Below are positions 11,869-23,260 of a DNA stretch of 64,000 nucleotides, piece by piece. How positions within the stretch are numbered: the first letter of the stretch is position 1; the number at the start of each line of letters is the position of its first letter. Both the position numbers and the translations under genes were made by a program. The stretch is from contig JAIQDT010000172.1 of NCBI GenBank assembly GCA_021521415.1, positions 2,438,501 to 2,502,500 on the forward strand, read 5' to 3'. The stretch comes from Bidens hawaiensis. Its lineage: Eukaryota > Streptophyta > Magnoliopsida > Asterales > Asteraceae. The notes beneath the pieces are model-generated. The model was not told where the DNA came from. It saw nothing but the letters and a program-made list of their open reading frames with translations, and searched no databases.

Positions 11869-12315
11869 GATATACATATGTTACACCAAGGGTGTGTTCC
11901 CGTGCAAGACTTTTTGCTGAGGTAAGTTTGAGTGTCCAGGAGTTGTGTTGGGTTTGGAATGGTTCAGGCGTAGTCGGGATCACGACGATCAACAACGTGG
12001 TAATCCGAGTTGTCATTCTGCGGGATGAGTTTCGGGGACGACGTCGAGGAAAATAAGAAGACATGCGGCGAAATGTGAATTATTCACCTAGCATGAGGCG
12101 TAAATATGAAATTTCATATTAACAACCAAAAGGAACATCGGAATCAATCTATATAAATTATAAAAATAAGTAAAGAAATAAAATTAAATGAAACGAACTT
12201 TGAAATCAAAATTGAAATGTCTATGAACCATCACGAATTTTCGTATATCAATAAAAACCTCAAAAATTTTGAATAGCCATATGAATATCTATATATATAT
12301 ATATATATATATATA
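11869..12315 (-). other. LARD internal region, second piece
   Basis: Continues the host element interrupted at 6077. It contains a 'gagtttcggggacgacg' phrase near 12027 that resembles a plus-strand Ty3 3' region, then AT-rich DNA ending in a (TA)n run at about 12291-12315. No gene recognised. Confidence 0.45.
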
Positions 12316-12948
12316 GGGAGAGGATCATAAGAGAACTTCATTTTATGGAGAGAACTTGAGAACTAATAATGAAGTATTTTTTCATCCTTCTTATATGTTG
12401 TTATTCTTCATCACAAAAAAATATAAAAATAAAAAATAAATAAAAAAAATTAACTAGTAATGCATATATGCAATACACCGACTTTTTTATAATGCATATG
12501 TGCAATAGTGTACATTTTGATATTTGAAATAGTGTTGAATAGCATATATATAGTTGTTTGTATTGTTTATTTGCAATAGTGTTATATCATATACAAAAAT
12601 TAAAAAAAATCGATATAGTGCATATGTGCATTAGTGTTGTATTACATATATGCGATAATGTGTTATGCATACAATTATTAGTGTCATATTTGTATATATT
12701 CAATAGTGTGTATTGGATGATGCAATTGTGTTGTATTATATGCAATAAAACACTATTGTATATATGCAATAGGCATTAGTGCACATATGCACTACAGTAA
12801 AACACTATTTTTTTTTTAAGTATCAATATCATCTTATTAGAAGGAGGAAAGAAAAAAAATCACAAAATAATTTTTTTTAAAATAGTTAAAAATAATTCTT
12901 TACTAGTTCTCTAGTTCTCTCTTTAAGATGAGTTCTCTCTAGATCCCA

Positions 12949-12950
<2 letters not shown>
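12316..12950. mobile_element. Short TIR element in a (TA)n tract (MITE-like)
   Basis: The left end GGGAGAGGATCATAAGAGAAC and the right end (reverse complement GGTGGGATCTAGAGAGAACT) form imperfect terminal inverted repeats of about 55 bases, each holding two 'agagaac' blocks. The element is 635 bases with (TA)n on both sides, as if it inserted into, or brought along, a TA microsatellite. No ORF encodes a transposase. The interior is rich in 'gcatatatgcaata'-type words, as in the larger neighbour. Superfamily not assigned; insertion into (TA)n recalls the rice Micron family. Confidence 0.75.

Positions 12951-12980
<30 letters not shown>
12951..12980. repeat. (TA)n microsatellite between two TIR elements
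   Basis: Thirty bases of pure TA between the right end of the 635-base element and the left end of the larger one. Matching tracts occur at about 12291-12315 and 25292-25310. Confidence 0.95.
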
Positions 12981-12983
<3 letters not shown>

Positions 12984-13480
12984 AGAGGATCATGAGAGAA
13001 CTCTTTATTAGGGAGAGAACTAGAGAACTCCTAACTAAAGGGTTATTTTTGTAAATATGCTATTTTAATATGTCTGGACGCACGTTTCCCCTGCACCCCG
13101 ATTTAGCCTCTGCAACGATTTTGAACCCTAATTAGTGAAGATCAGTTCCTTGTGGTGTCTCGATTTCAATTGAAGATCGACTCAGATGAAGTTCAATCAT
13201 TTAACATGGAAATTAAAGGTATTTCAGTTCCGAAAATATCCTCCTGACTCATTCAATCATGTGTTTTTTTACCGATTACAATCGATTGTTTCACCGTTAA
13301 TCAATTAGGTTTTGTTTCATCTCAAAGAATTAGATGTTTTTTTGGTTAGAAACATAAGCTACACCATGAGAAAACCCTAATTTGTTTCATCAGGGTGCTC
13401 AACCGATTCATCTGTTGATATTAATTCAAATTATGTCAATTATAATGGTATCCAATTGCAATCTGATGGTGATAATCAAC

Positions 13481-13900
13481 AAGGTAGCATCTTGTTCTTA
13501 TAGTACATATATGCACTAAAATGTTACGTATTACATATATGTAGTGTAAAAATAACATATGATTTATCTGATCAAAATGCCCAGTCGAAATCCTTTCTAC
13601 TAATTGGTGTGCCTTAACAAGGTAACATCTTGTTTATATACTACATATATGCAATATAGTTTATGTATTACATTTATGCAGTATAAAATTACATTTGGTT
13701 TATTTGATTAGAATATCTAGTTCAGCTCTTATGCTGACATTGCCTCAAGTTTTAGCAACTGCACTGGTAACATCTTGCAAGTTTATGGTATTGAACAACA
13801 AGGTAACATCTCATTTAACATCTCGTTTTGTATAGTACATATATGCAATATAACGAAACACATGATTAATTCATATTAAATTGAACTGTCTTTGTTCAAA
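13481..13900 (+). repeat. Diverged tandem modules 'caaggtaacatcttg...'
   Basis: Modules starting 'aaggtaacatctt' (13485, 13618, about 13765, 13800) followed by 'tacatatatgcaata' and 'tttgattagaat'-like words. Period is about 130-180 bases with clear divergence. Each start resembles a splice donor (AG|GTAACA), but I cannot support an exon structure. Confidence 0.55.
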
Positions 13901-14399
13901 AATAGTTAATTCTAAAGGAAAAGTCCATAATTTGTTTGAACAGACTTCCCAAACGAGTTCAGAATATGCTACATATACGTTGTATAACTATGACTGCCTA
14001 ATGGTAACTATTTTCCTTTGTGTTTTCTTCACGGTACAATAGTTTATGCTAATATGTTTTAATGTCTTTATGCGTGACTCATGTGTAGTTCAACGCCGAT
14101 GTACGTGATATATCAGATTCATGTTCAAGCACGGATTCATGCTTACCGCCTACCTGTGCACACATATTTTTTGCATATTTATATAAGTATTTCCATCGTT
14201 TAAAATCAGCGATTTTAGTTAATTTGGGTTGGAAATGTTTTTCAGATTTTCAGTATTTACCCATGTAATCATACCTGAAGCGTGATTATTAGTCAAATTA
14301 CAACTTATATTCAACATTATATGTTTGTATTACATGTTGTGTACGCTTTAAATTGTCCATGTGCATTTTCACATTGAATACCAACTAACTAGAAATTAA

Positions 14400-16339
14400 A
14401 GCAGGCGATTATTATCTATATGTGATACAGTAGCAATACATACATGTCATACACTGGTACTACATGTATGTACTACACTAGACTATCTATATGTGATACA
14501 ATAGCAATACATATATGTCATACACTGGTACTACATGTATGTACTACACTAGATTTCATATAAGAAACATATATTACTACATACATATAGTACTTTTAAT
14601 ACAATCATATTATATTATTTAAAAAATCTATGTAACGAAAGTACTGCGTATATGCGATACATACGTGTGATGTAATCATGACTTATCATGTAGTATAAAT
14701 AAATGTTGCATTAATAGTACCACCACGATAATTAAGACCATCACATAAAAGTATCATAATATTCATATTCGTTCGATTTCATATCCTAAGCTTCTAACAT
14801 CCTGCTATTTATTTGGCATTGCATTAACACGCACAAACAACTGATGTGGAGACAAACCAGTTCCCATATCAAAGCACGAAAATTTACACGCCATTTATTA
14901 GTTATAAAACAAACAAAAGTATGCAGCAAACTACAAATCAATTTTTACCAATCAACATAACTTTCATTACCACAATAACAACTCCAAGTATATTCTCAAT
15001 AAAGAGCTGAAAATAAAGGCGAAAATAGCCTATTTTAGAGTTATACAAAGATTGATTTTGTACTTCATACACACCTAGGCAAGTTAAAACTTTTAAGAAT
15101 AGGCGCACATTGAGTATCCGTTTTAGATCTAGAATCATGCTGTGGAAAGAGCCAATCATGTATACCTACTTCAAGGTTGACCCAAACTTAGTGATTATCA
15201 AAAAACTTATTTCAAATGTCTTCTTCTGCCTTTTCAAATTGCATTCGAGACCTGCATTCTCTAACAACTTTATTCATGGATGCATTGCCTTTTTTGTTTT
15301 ATGCTTCTTCAAACTTCTGTTCATGCGCATTTTGGCATTCAGTTATGTGCATTAGGTGTATTTCACGCAATAAATCCATTAACAAAGATCTTTTGACTTG
15401 GACCTTTAACTATTAGCTTTTACCATAATTTATCTCTTGATGCCCAATGAATTGCACAAATTAATTGAAGAAACAACGGTTGTACTATGAATAGAAGAGC
15501 CAAAGTACAGGAAGTAAAAAACATATGGATCCACATATATTGTGTATCAACAGAACACATCAAAAAAGAAATTTTTTTTTGACTTTTGACTAAATACATG
15601 TCTTTGTTACATGTCTTCTCTGACTATGGGCCCATATGCGACACACATTGATCATCAGTAGAAGATGTTATCATATGTAGTCTCCTAGGATTCTAGCTCA
15701 CATAATTTACAGTTATTGAATGATCATAAAGCAACTTGACTAAATTAGAATCACGCATATTCCAATTATAAACCTGGAGCATCGGGTTAAAAGTCAGAGC
15801 ACATTATTTAAATATGACCAAATATACTTTTTGTCCATATAATTAGTTTTTATTTCATTTAATAATAACATAATCTTTTGAATGAAAATTCTTTAATATA
15901 ATTATGTATTAAATAAACAGTTTGTTGGACTTTACCTCGTTTGACATGCTTTTTCAGCACTATAGTTTCTCTTTTTGTATACTCTTCATCACCTGGTTAT
16001 ATATTAAAGTAAATTATTATATTTATATGCAATACACTAGGATTACATATAAGCAATTTTTAATAAATACAATTGGTACACTAACGTTAGTAGGTTCAAA
16101 CATATTGCACATATGCAATATACATGAATATATACACTTACATAAACAATATTACTTGCAGCACTACATATATGCAATATTACTAATTTATATAGTATAA
16201 TACGTCATTTATGAACTATATAAAGTATTGCATATATGTAATACAACAAAGTTGCATATGCATGCATTACAACATCACTGCAAATATGTTATGCATGTAA
16301 TACATGTATATAATACTTATATACATGTAGTAGATATCA
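14400..16339. other. Interior of TIR element, no gene seen
   Basis: AT-rich DNA with many 'catatatgcaatac', 'tacatgtatgtactac' and similar words. Two copies of 'actggtactacatgtatgta' occur near 14453 and 14525. The short open frames here show no known motif. Confidence 0.5.
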
Positions 16340-16344
16340 ATACA
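16340..16344. repeat. TSD ataca, left copy
   Basis: ATACA precedes the LTR end at 16345 and is repeated at 24602-24606 after the other LTR. Confidence 0.85.
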
Positions 16345-17894
16345 CGTCACACCCCCGTCTAGGGTCTAGGAGCGTGACTCAATAGTTGGTATCGTGATTG
16401 TAAATAAATCAAAGTTACGTTTAATAGCAGAAGACTTATAAAACTTTAAGGATCGAAAATGTAATCTTCATATATTCAAAAGACGGGATGATAACACCCG
16501 CTTAAGTTACAAAATATTTATGTGTTTAATATTTAAAAACCTCGATGTTTATATATTAAGTTACAAAAGAAATCCGAGCCATCGGATATATTAATAGCAC
16601 TTCGACATTCCAAGTGCTAATCTTGTTCACCTGCAAAATGTAATAAAATACGTCAGCAACGAATGCTGGTGAACACGCTGACGCAAAAATAACTCTTTTA
16701 CTTTATTACCCCTCGAGACTACGCCTGCCACGGCCCAACGTGGCTTAGGAATAACAAAGTCAAATAACACATTATGAACTAGAGCCTCTACACTAGGTGA
16801 CCTCACAAAAATCGCAACGTTCGACTTCATTAAGTACCCGTAAATATACACATACGTTCGTACTCCCTGCAGGAGAGCGTCCTACGACCAAGGGTGGTGC
16901 CATCATGCCCATACATCACATAGTACCACCTATGTAAGGATCCAGACATATGTATACCACAGCCTGAGGGCTAGGTTTATACCCATATTTATAACGGTTT
17001 TAGGAAAACATAGTTCCTTGTAAACAATTTCATATAGCAACTTTGACTCATTTGAAAACAAGTTTAAAAGTTTGGGGGATCAGCTTCACTCACCGTCCAA
17101 GGGTCTTTCCCTTTCTTTTATCTCGAACCTATAGTTACTAGTATAAATGTTTGTTAGTCGGATACACGATCCGGCTTAAGACCTTTAGTCTTATATCTCA
17201 ATCCTCGATTGAACCTCTAGTTCAATTCTTATTTACTTGAAAACCTCTTGTTTAAAAGTAAATTTATAAACCTTTAGTTTATATTCAAAACCCGACGTTT
17301 CTTCTCCTCCAAGAAACGTAATAATTTTCTTTTATTATTTAAGAATACTCTTTATTCTTTAAATAATATTTTCATAACAAAGAATATAATCATATATACT
17401 TACACACATATGTATGTTATCACTATATTCATCAATCATACTTTCATTTATTTCTTTGTTATGTTTTCTTTTCTTTTATCGAGGCATCGAGTATAACCTC
17501 GACTTAAGGCTTAAGCCTTGAATATAATATTCAATTATATTGAATTCGATATTATGCCTAACCTTAAGTGGCGTATAGAAATTCTAGAGAAATGAGCAGC
17601 ACTCCGACGCCGCTTTACTTTTCTCGATCAACTTTGATTTGCCAACTTCAACAATTGTCGGCACGTCTTTTGGGACTTTTTGCCATTACAACGCCTTCTT
17701 GATGAATGAGGGTGGAAGGCGGCACAAACTTCAAGGAATTGTTGATACACATTGAAGGTTCAGGACACGTTTTACGAGGAAACAAGTCACGTTTATCGAG
17801 GCAAATCGATTTATGATTGTGGTATTGTAGAGATATGTTAGAGAGAGAAAGGAGAGCAGGTTTTGGTGTGCCAAGAGTGAGATCCTGACCTTGC

Positions 17895-17902
17895 TATTTA
17901 TA
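17895..17902 (-). promoter_or_regulatory. TATA box of Tekay LTR
   Basis: TATAAATA on the minus strand, 65 bases downstream of the CACGTG cluster. The same box is at 24192-24199 in the 5' LTR. Confidence 0.75.
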
Positions 17903-17966
17903 GGCAAAATCTGGTGTCCCCCATCGCGTACCGCGATGTAGCCCAGGTGAGTCACAACATAGGTCT

Positions 17967-18096
17967 GCCACGTGTCGACACGTGGCAGACGTTGTGCCAC
18001 GGGTAGACACGTGTTGGACGTTGCGCCACGTGTGGCCACGTGTCGGGACACGTGGCAACCGATGTGCCACGTGTGGACACGTGGCATACCACGTGT
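17967..18096 (-). promoter_or_regulatory. Cluster of nine CACGTG (G-box) palindromes, 3' LTR
   Basis: Nine CACGTG cores in 130 bases, arranged in pairs such as the perfect 20-base palindrome GCCACGTGTCGACACGTGGC (17967-17986). CACGTG is the classic plant G-box bound by bZIP and bHLH factors. The cluster sits directly upstream of the LTR TATA box, where U3 enhancers are expected. It is not coding; the frames it opens on both strands are artefacts. Confidence 0.85.
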
Positions 18097-18275
18097 TTCG
18101 CTGTCAGACACCCCATCGCGGTACGCGATGGGTCTTTCTGATGACCTATCGCGTAGCGCGATGGGTAGGAAAATCAGAATTTTCATTTTAACCCTCAACT
18201 TTGGAATTTTGCAATTTTAGTCCCTAGACATTGGATAGTTGATACTTTTGAACTCGAAATTTTCACGGTGTTACA

Positions 18276-18290
18276 TCCTCCCCACCTTGA
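18276..18290 (-). other. Polypurine tract of minus-strand Tekay element
   Basis: On the minus strand 'caaggtggggagga' directly precedes LTR start TGTAACACCG at 18275, after 'ctcgaggacgagatttg'. Confidence 0.85.
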
Positions 18291-18315
18291 AACAAATCTC
18301 GTCCTCGAGATTGCT

Positions 18316-18600
18316 TTACTCGAACAAGTATGGGTATTTTATTTTCATTTCCGATTCTAGTTCCCAAGTATATTCGGGCCCTCTCCGCGAGTCCCATTTA
18401 GCTTTCACAATTTTCAAAGTTCTTCTTTTCAATTTCTTTGTTTTCAAATCTTCAATTTTAATTGGACGTTCTACGAATTTTAAATTTTTGTTTATTTCTA
18501 CCTCTTTTAATGGCATAGCCAAAGATTCGTCGGTCAAACACTTACGCAGATTCGAAACATGGAATACGTCATGTATTCCTTGCATTTCCTCGGCAGTCGT
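18316..18600 (-). pseudogene. pol: Integrase C-terminal tail, chromodomain-like
   Basis: An 89-residue open stretch (18585-18316) reads [17 protein letters not shown] near the start and ends RGPEYTWELESEMKIKYP, the typical end of Tekay/Del integrases, where a chromodomain-like fold follows the SH3-like part. It is separated from the integrase frame (18534-19625) by a one-base shift near 18594. In life it would have been the C-terminus of that protein, steering integration towards marked chromatin. Confidence 0.88.
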
Positions 18601-19625
18601 AATCGGTATGCAACAGTGCCGATTCGTTCAAGTACCTTGAAAGGTCCAACGAATCGAGGACTCAATTTTCCTTTCTTTCCGAAGCGAACAACGCCTTTCC
18701 TAGGCGAGACTTTTAATAACACTTTGTCACCGACTTGAAATTCTAACGGCTTACGACGAACATCGGCGTAGCTTTTTTGGCGATTACGCGCCGTCTTAAG
18801 TCGTTCTCGGATTTGGAGAAATTTGTCGGTTGTTTCTTGGACAATCTCAGGTCCAGACAATTGGTTGTCTCCGGTTTCGGACCAACACACGGGCGTTCTA
18901 CACTTTCGACCATATAACGCCTCAAATGGTGCGGCTTGAATACTTGCGTGACAACTATTATTATATGAAAATTCCATTAGGGGTAAGTGGTCGTCCCAAC
19001 ATCCGCCTAAATCTATCACACAAACGCGGAGCATATCTTCCAACGTTTGAATCGTCCTTTCACTTTGCCCATCAGTTTGCGGATGATAGGCAGTGCTAAG
19101 ATTCAACTTTGTACCAAGAGCTTGTTGGAAGCTTTTCCAAAAATGAGACGTAAAACGACTGTCTCGATCAGATATTATAGACAGCGGTACTCCATGCAAA
19201 GCGAAAATGGTGTTTACATATATACGCGCTAGTCTACCCATAGAGTACGACTCATTGATGGGTATAAAGTGTGCGGATTTCATCAATCGATCCACAATCA
19301 CCCAAATAGCATTGTGTTGTCGAGTCGTCTTCGGGAGTTTGGTAATGAAGTCCATAGTAATTATCTCCCACTTCCAAACGTGAAGTTCGGGTTGCTGAAG
19401 CAATCCCGAAGGCTTTTGGTGTTCAGCCTTAACTTTTAAACAAGTTAAACATTTCGCAACATGCGAAGCGACATCCATTTTCATCCCATTCCACCAATAA
19501 TTAGCTTTAAGATTGTGGTACATCTTATCACTTCCGGGATGCATCGTATATTTTGACTTGTGAGCTTCATTCAAGATTTTCACACGCAAACTTCCAACGA
19601 TTGGTACCCAAATTCGGTTTCCCAT
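18534..19625 (-). CDS. pol: Ty3 integrase core (Tekay lineage), frame-broken at the end
   Basis: A 363-codon open frame. The zinc-binding N-terminus shows [19 protein letters not shown] and CLTCLKVK. The catalytic core shows [22 protein letters not shown] and [10 protein letters not shown], which carry the D, D, E residues. [10 protein letters not shown] follows in the SH3-like region. The last 20 or so residues are out of frame (ending RICVSV) because of a one-base shift near 18594. Upstream it joins RT-RNase H through another shift near 19670 in an A-run. It inserts element cDNA into the genome as part of the pol polyprotein; this copy is dead as a polyprotein. Confidence 0.93.
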   Translation of the reverse strand: MGNRIWVPIVGSLRVKILNEAHKSKYTMHPGSDKMYHNLKANYWWNGMKMDVASHVAKCLTCLKVKAEHQKPSGLLQQPELHVWKWEIITMDFITKLPKTTRQHNAIWVIVDRLMKSAHFIPINESYSMGRLARIYVNTIFALHGVPLSIISDRDSRFTSHFWKSFQQALGTKLNLSTAYHPQTDGQSERTIQTLEDMLRVCVIDLGGCWDDHLPLMEFSYNNSCHASIQAAPFEALYGRKCRTPVCWSETGDNQLSGPEIVQETTDKFLQIRERLKTARNRQKSYADVRRKPLEFQVGDKVLLKVSPRKGVVRFGKKGKLSPRFVGPFKVLERIGTVAYRLRLPRKCKEYMTYSMFRICVSV

Positions 19626-19651
19626 TCTAAGGATACCATCGTCACCCTTGA

Positions 19652-21154
19652 CTAACGAGTCAATGGTGCCGTTACGTTTTTCGTCGGAGATTTGGTTTCT
19701 TTGATCGCTTGTGTTTGCGCTGATTTGATTTGTTCGAAAAGATCAATTTGAAGTTCTAGCCGCAATGCTCGAACTCTTTTTGGCTTTTCGTGCTCGTTAC
19801 GACTTAAGGCGTCAGCCACAACGTTGGCTTTGCCTTCATGATATACAATCTCGCAATCATAGTCGTTGAGCGTTTCCATCCAGCGTCGTTGGCGCATATT
19901 AAGCTCTTTTTGATCAAAGATATGTTTCAAGCTCTTATGATCAGTGTACACGGTGAATCTTACTCCATAGAGATAGTGCCTCCATATCTTAAGTGCAAAG
20001 ATTATGGCGCCTAACTCTAGATCGTGAGTCGTGTAGTTCTTCTCGTGTACTTTGAGTTGACGAGAGGCGTAGGCGATTACTTTCTTGCGTTGCATTAGTA
20101 TACATCCCAGACCCGAGTGAGATGCGTCACTAAAGACTACAAAATCCTCAGTACCTTCTGGCAAAGCCAAAATAGGTGATTGGGTGAGTTTTTGTTTAAG
20201 TATATCGAACGCCTCTTGTTGCTTCGTTCCCCATTCATATTTGATATATTTACGAGTTAAGGAAGTTAAGAGAACGGCGATTCGAGAAAAGTTCTCGATG
20301 AACCTACGGTAGTAGTCGACCAAACCTAAGAAACTTCGGATCTCAGTTGGCGACTTAGGTACCTCCCACTTAGAGATAGCTTCAATCTTAGCGGGGTCCA
20401 CTTGAATACCGTTAACGTTAATGACGTGACCAAGAAATTGCACTTCGTGTAACCAGAACTCGCATTTCAAGAACATGGCGTACAACTTCTCGATTCTAAG
20501 AATTTCAAGCAAAGTTCGAAGATGAATTTCATGATCGGCCTTGGATTTAAAATAAATAAGTATGTCGTCGATGAAGACGATAACATATTTATCTAAGTAC
20601 GGTTTACAGATTTGGTTCATCATATCCATGAACGCGGCCGGAGCATTAGTAAGTCCAAACGGCATAACCGTGAACTCATAATGTCCATACCTTGTTCGAA
20701 AAGCAGTCTTTGGAATGTCTTCAGATTGAACTTTGAGTTGGTGATAGCCGGAACGAATATCGATTTTAGAAAAATAGCAAGCACCTTGAAGTTGGTCGAA
20801 AAGATCATCAATTCGAGGGAGTGGATATCGGTTTTTGATTGTGACTTTGTTTAACGCACGATAATCGATACACATTCTCATGGAACCATCTTTCTTCTTG
20901 ACGAATAGAATTGGCACTCCCCAAGGCGACGAACTCGGTCGAATAAAACATTTTTCCAAAAGCTCGTCGAGCTGTTTCTTTAACTCTTTCATCTCGGTGA
21001 TCGGAGCAATACCGGGAACAAGATCGATCCTAAATTCTACTTCACGATCGGGAGGGATTCCAGGAAGTTCATCAGGAAAGACGTCAGAAAAGTCAGAAAC
21101 GATAGGAACATTTTTGATTTCTTTTGGCTTTGACTCTTCAGTGACGTAGGCCAT
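19652..21154 (-). CDS. pol: Ty3 reverse transcriptase and RNase H (Tekay lineage)
   Basis: A 500-codon open frame. It starts after the protease with [20 protein letters not shown], the usual RT lead-in. RT motifs in order: [11 protein letters not shown], the [13 protein letters not shown] stretch, [26 protein letters not shown] and VFIDDILIY (catalytic FIDD), then FLGHV and [13 protein letters not shown]. RNase H follows with D in [11 protein letters not shown] in [10 protein letters not shown] in YTDHKSL and D in NVVADALS. No internal stop, so this domain was lost last. The final residues (NVTAPLTR) are out of frame. Confidence 0.95.
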   Translation of the reverse strand: MAYVTEESKPKEIKNVPIVSDFSDVFPDELPGIPPDREVEFRIDLVPGIAPITEMKELKKQLDELLEKCFIRPSSSPWGVPILFVKKKDGSMRMCIDYRALNKVTIKNRYPLPRIDDLFDQLQGACYFSKIDIRSGYHQLKVQSEDIPKTAFRTRYGHYEFTVMPFGLTNAPAAFMDMMNQICKPYLDKYVIVFIDDILIYFKSKADHEIHLRTLLEILRIEKLYAMFLKCEFWLHEVQFLGHVINVNGIQVDPAKIEAISKWEVPKSPTEIRSFLGLVDYYRRFIENFSRIAVLLTSLTRKYIKYEWGTKQQEAFDILKQKLTQSPILALPEGTEDFVVFSDASHSGLGCILMQRKKVIAYASRQLKVHEKNYTTHDLELGAIIFALKIWRHYLYGVRFTVYTDHKSLKHIFDQKELNMRQRRWMETLNDYDCEIVYHEGKANVVADALSRNEHEKPKRVRALRLELQIDLFEQIKSAQTQAIKETKSPTKNVTAPLTR

Positions 21155-21175
21155 GAATGCGAGGCATCCTTGATT

Positions 21176-21562
21176 TTAACACTTGTTAGCCCTAATCATG
21201 GAGATTATGCTAACTTGGCCAGCATCTTTGTCCCCTTCAATTCGAATCGTTCGTTTATCGGGGGCTTGAAGTTCAACAGTTTTACTATTGCAAATGATAC
21301 GAGCATGGTTATCGGATAACCAATCCATACCAAGTACAATATCAAAACCAGCCAGACACATAGGCAATAAACAGATGGGCAAAATATAACCAGCTAGAAG
21401 TATTTTTCCGTTTTCAAAGGCTTCGGAGATCTTAACGATTTCACCACTAGCAGTCTCGACGCTTAGAGTTTTATTTAATTTAGTTAATGGTTCGTTTAAT
21501 AGACTACAGAAACTGTAATCTATAAAACTTAAATTCGCACCAGAATCAAATAAAACTCTAGC
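21176..21562 (-). pseudogene. pol: Ty3 aspartic protease remnant
   Basis: Continues the gag frame after a stop at 21560-21562. The catalytic triad region reads VLFDSGANLSF, and the second conserved stretch reads GFDIVLGMDWLSDNHA, typical of Ty3 proteases. The frame stops again at 21176 (after RANKC) shortly before the RT part. Normally it cleaves the gag-pol polyprotein in the virus-like particle. Confidence 0.85.
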
Positions 21563-22831
21563 TTAGGTGTCGTTGACTAGAAACGTACCGAGGATGGTTT
21601 CCAGCAAGTCTGCGGCCTTCTTTGTGTCGAGCACGAAGACTCGAGCGTTTCCCTTTTTGTTTTGGCCACTTCCACCTTCACCACTAGCAGCAGGCTTGTT
21701 CTTTAGGCACTCAAAACTCAGATGGCCCATGTCCTTGCAATTAAAGCAAGTCATCTTCTTCTTCCAACAATTAGCATCATCATGTCCCATGCGATTACAG
21801 TACTCACAAACTTTAGGAGACGGGGTGAAGTTGCATCGTCCCTTGTGGTACCTCCTACAAGTCTTGCATGGCATAGAGGTGTTTCGGTTTACGCCCTTGC
21901 CTCTAAAGTTGGAATTTCCACCAGTCTTTCCTTGAGCAACAGTTGTTGTCACCTTCTTGTCCTCTTCTTTGTTGCGGACCATGCCGCCCATCAGGTAACC
22001 AGCCAACTCCATCGCAGAGTCAACGGTTTGAGGCAAGTGTGACCTTACCATGTCACGGATTTCCCGCGTCAGTCCCCAAATGTATCTTGTGACCTTGCTG
22101 GACTCAGGGTTAACCAGCTGGGGAACTAGGCAACAATATTCAAGGAATTTGGTATTGTATTCTCGAAGGTTTGTCCCTACTACCTTATGATTACGAAACT
22201 TAGTTTGGATTTGATCAGTTTCATGCATCGGACAAAACTTCGCCATTACCATGGCCTTAAACTCATCCCACGTCAGGCCGTACATCACTTCTCTTCCCTT
22301 GCTCATCAACAGAGCATTCCACCATTCGTGTGCTTCACCCTTAAACATGAGAGCGGAGTATTGAATTTTCTCCTCCTCGGAACACTTGCTTGTGATAACA
22401 AGAGTTTCCATTTCCTCGAGCCACCTCACGGTTGTGATGGCTCCCTTGTCACCATGGAACTCTTTCGGTCCATAGTATTTGAAATCTTTGAACGTACAAC
22501 CACTAATCTTGAGTTTCTTGAACTCACGTCTAATTCTGCCATCGGCGTTAGACTCATGAACACTCTCTTCAACTTGAGATGGGTTTGGATGAGATTTTTC
22601 GGATTTTCGAGAGGGATGAACAGAAGGATTAACAGTTCGGGAATGTCTAGATTGTCTAGATTGAGATCTAAACGCGGATTCTTCCCTAACCGCATCTTTA
22701 ATCATCTTTTGGATTCAATTCATGTATTTCTCAGGAATTTCTTCCTCTCGCTCGTTCTCAGGACCTTTCCCTTTATTTCTCATTTCTCTCTCATTACGAG
22801 CATTCTCGTTATTATTGCTTTGTTCAGACAT
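21563..22831 (-). pseudogene. gag: Ty3 gag with three zinc knuckles, one internal stop
   Basis: The start ATG at 22831 opens MSEQSNNNENARNERN; an in-frame TGA lies at 22715-22717, and the frame then runs to 21563 (380 codons from 22705). The capsid region includes ALMFKGEAHEWWNAL and WDEFKAMVMAKFCP, typical of plant Ty3 gag. Three knuckles follow: CKTCRRYHKGRC, CEYCNRMGHDDANC and CFNCKDMGHLSFEC. The product would form the virus-like particle and bind element RNA. It ends at the stop before the protease. Confidence 0.92.
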
Positions 22832-23260
22832 TTTCTCTTAATATGTCTTTTAACTGAAATTTAGTAATTTCTCATATTAAACACACATTTTATTTCATAT
22901 ATACATATCATAAAAGGATATGTATATTTCATATTACACATAAGTATATATATCGTTACAACGATATATATAACTGGTCCTATCATTACAAGAGAATGTT
23001 TCAAACGTTCTTTATTTATTCGTACTTATATTACACATAACAGACAGGACTATTTTACACACAATCTTCACATGGCCACTATCCTCAATTCTTCAAGAAT
23101 TTCTTCACAACCTTCGATATCTTGTTGCACTTTCGAAGGATTGTTTCTCCGACTTTCTTCTTTTTCTTCTCCTCTTCGTCTACCTTCTTCCTCCAGTCAT
23201 CGGTCTCGTGCAATTCGCGATCCAGTCATCGGTCTCGTGCAAGACCCTAAAACCGTTTAG
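22832..23260 (-). other. 5' leader of minus-strand Tekay element, truncated
   Basis: Between gag and the broken 5' LTR. It holds AT-rich DNA and a local duplication of 'ccagtcatcggtctcgtgca' (23192-23220 and 23221-23241). No primer site is visible; it appears to have been deleted together with the LTR end at 23260/23261. Confidence 0.6.

Larger units (their letters stand above)
16345..18275 (-). repeat. 3' LTR of minus-strand Tekay element
   Basis: On the minus strand it starts TGTAACACCGTG at 18275 and ends 'gggggtgtgacg' at 16345 (the final CA has become CG). Length 1931 bases. It includes a cluster of CACGTG palindromes, CATCGCG..CGCGATG hairpins and a TATA box (17895-17902). Confidence 0.9.

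Noticed and set aside
12558..12779. Short ORFs in the 635-base TIR element as a transposase
   Set aside because: Low-complexity residues translated from ATGCAAT words, no catalytic motif, both strands equally open.
17731..18220. Overlapping ORFs on both strands rich in R, H, V, T (also 24001-24546)
   Set aside because: Produced by palindromic CACGTG repeats in the LTR, which are open in several frames on both strands.
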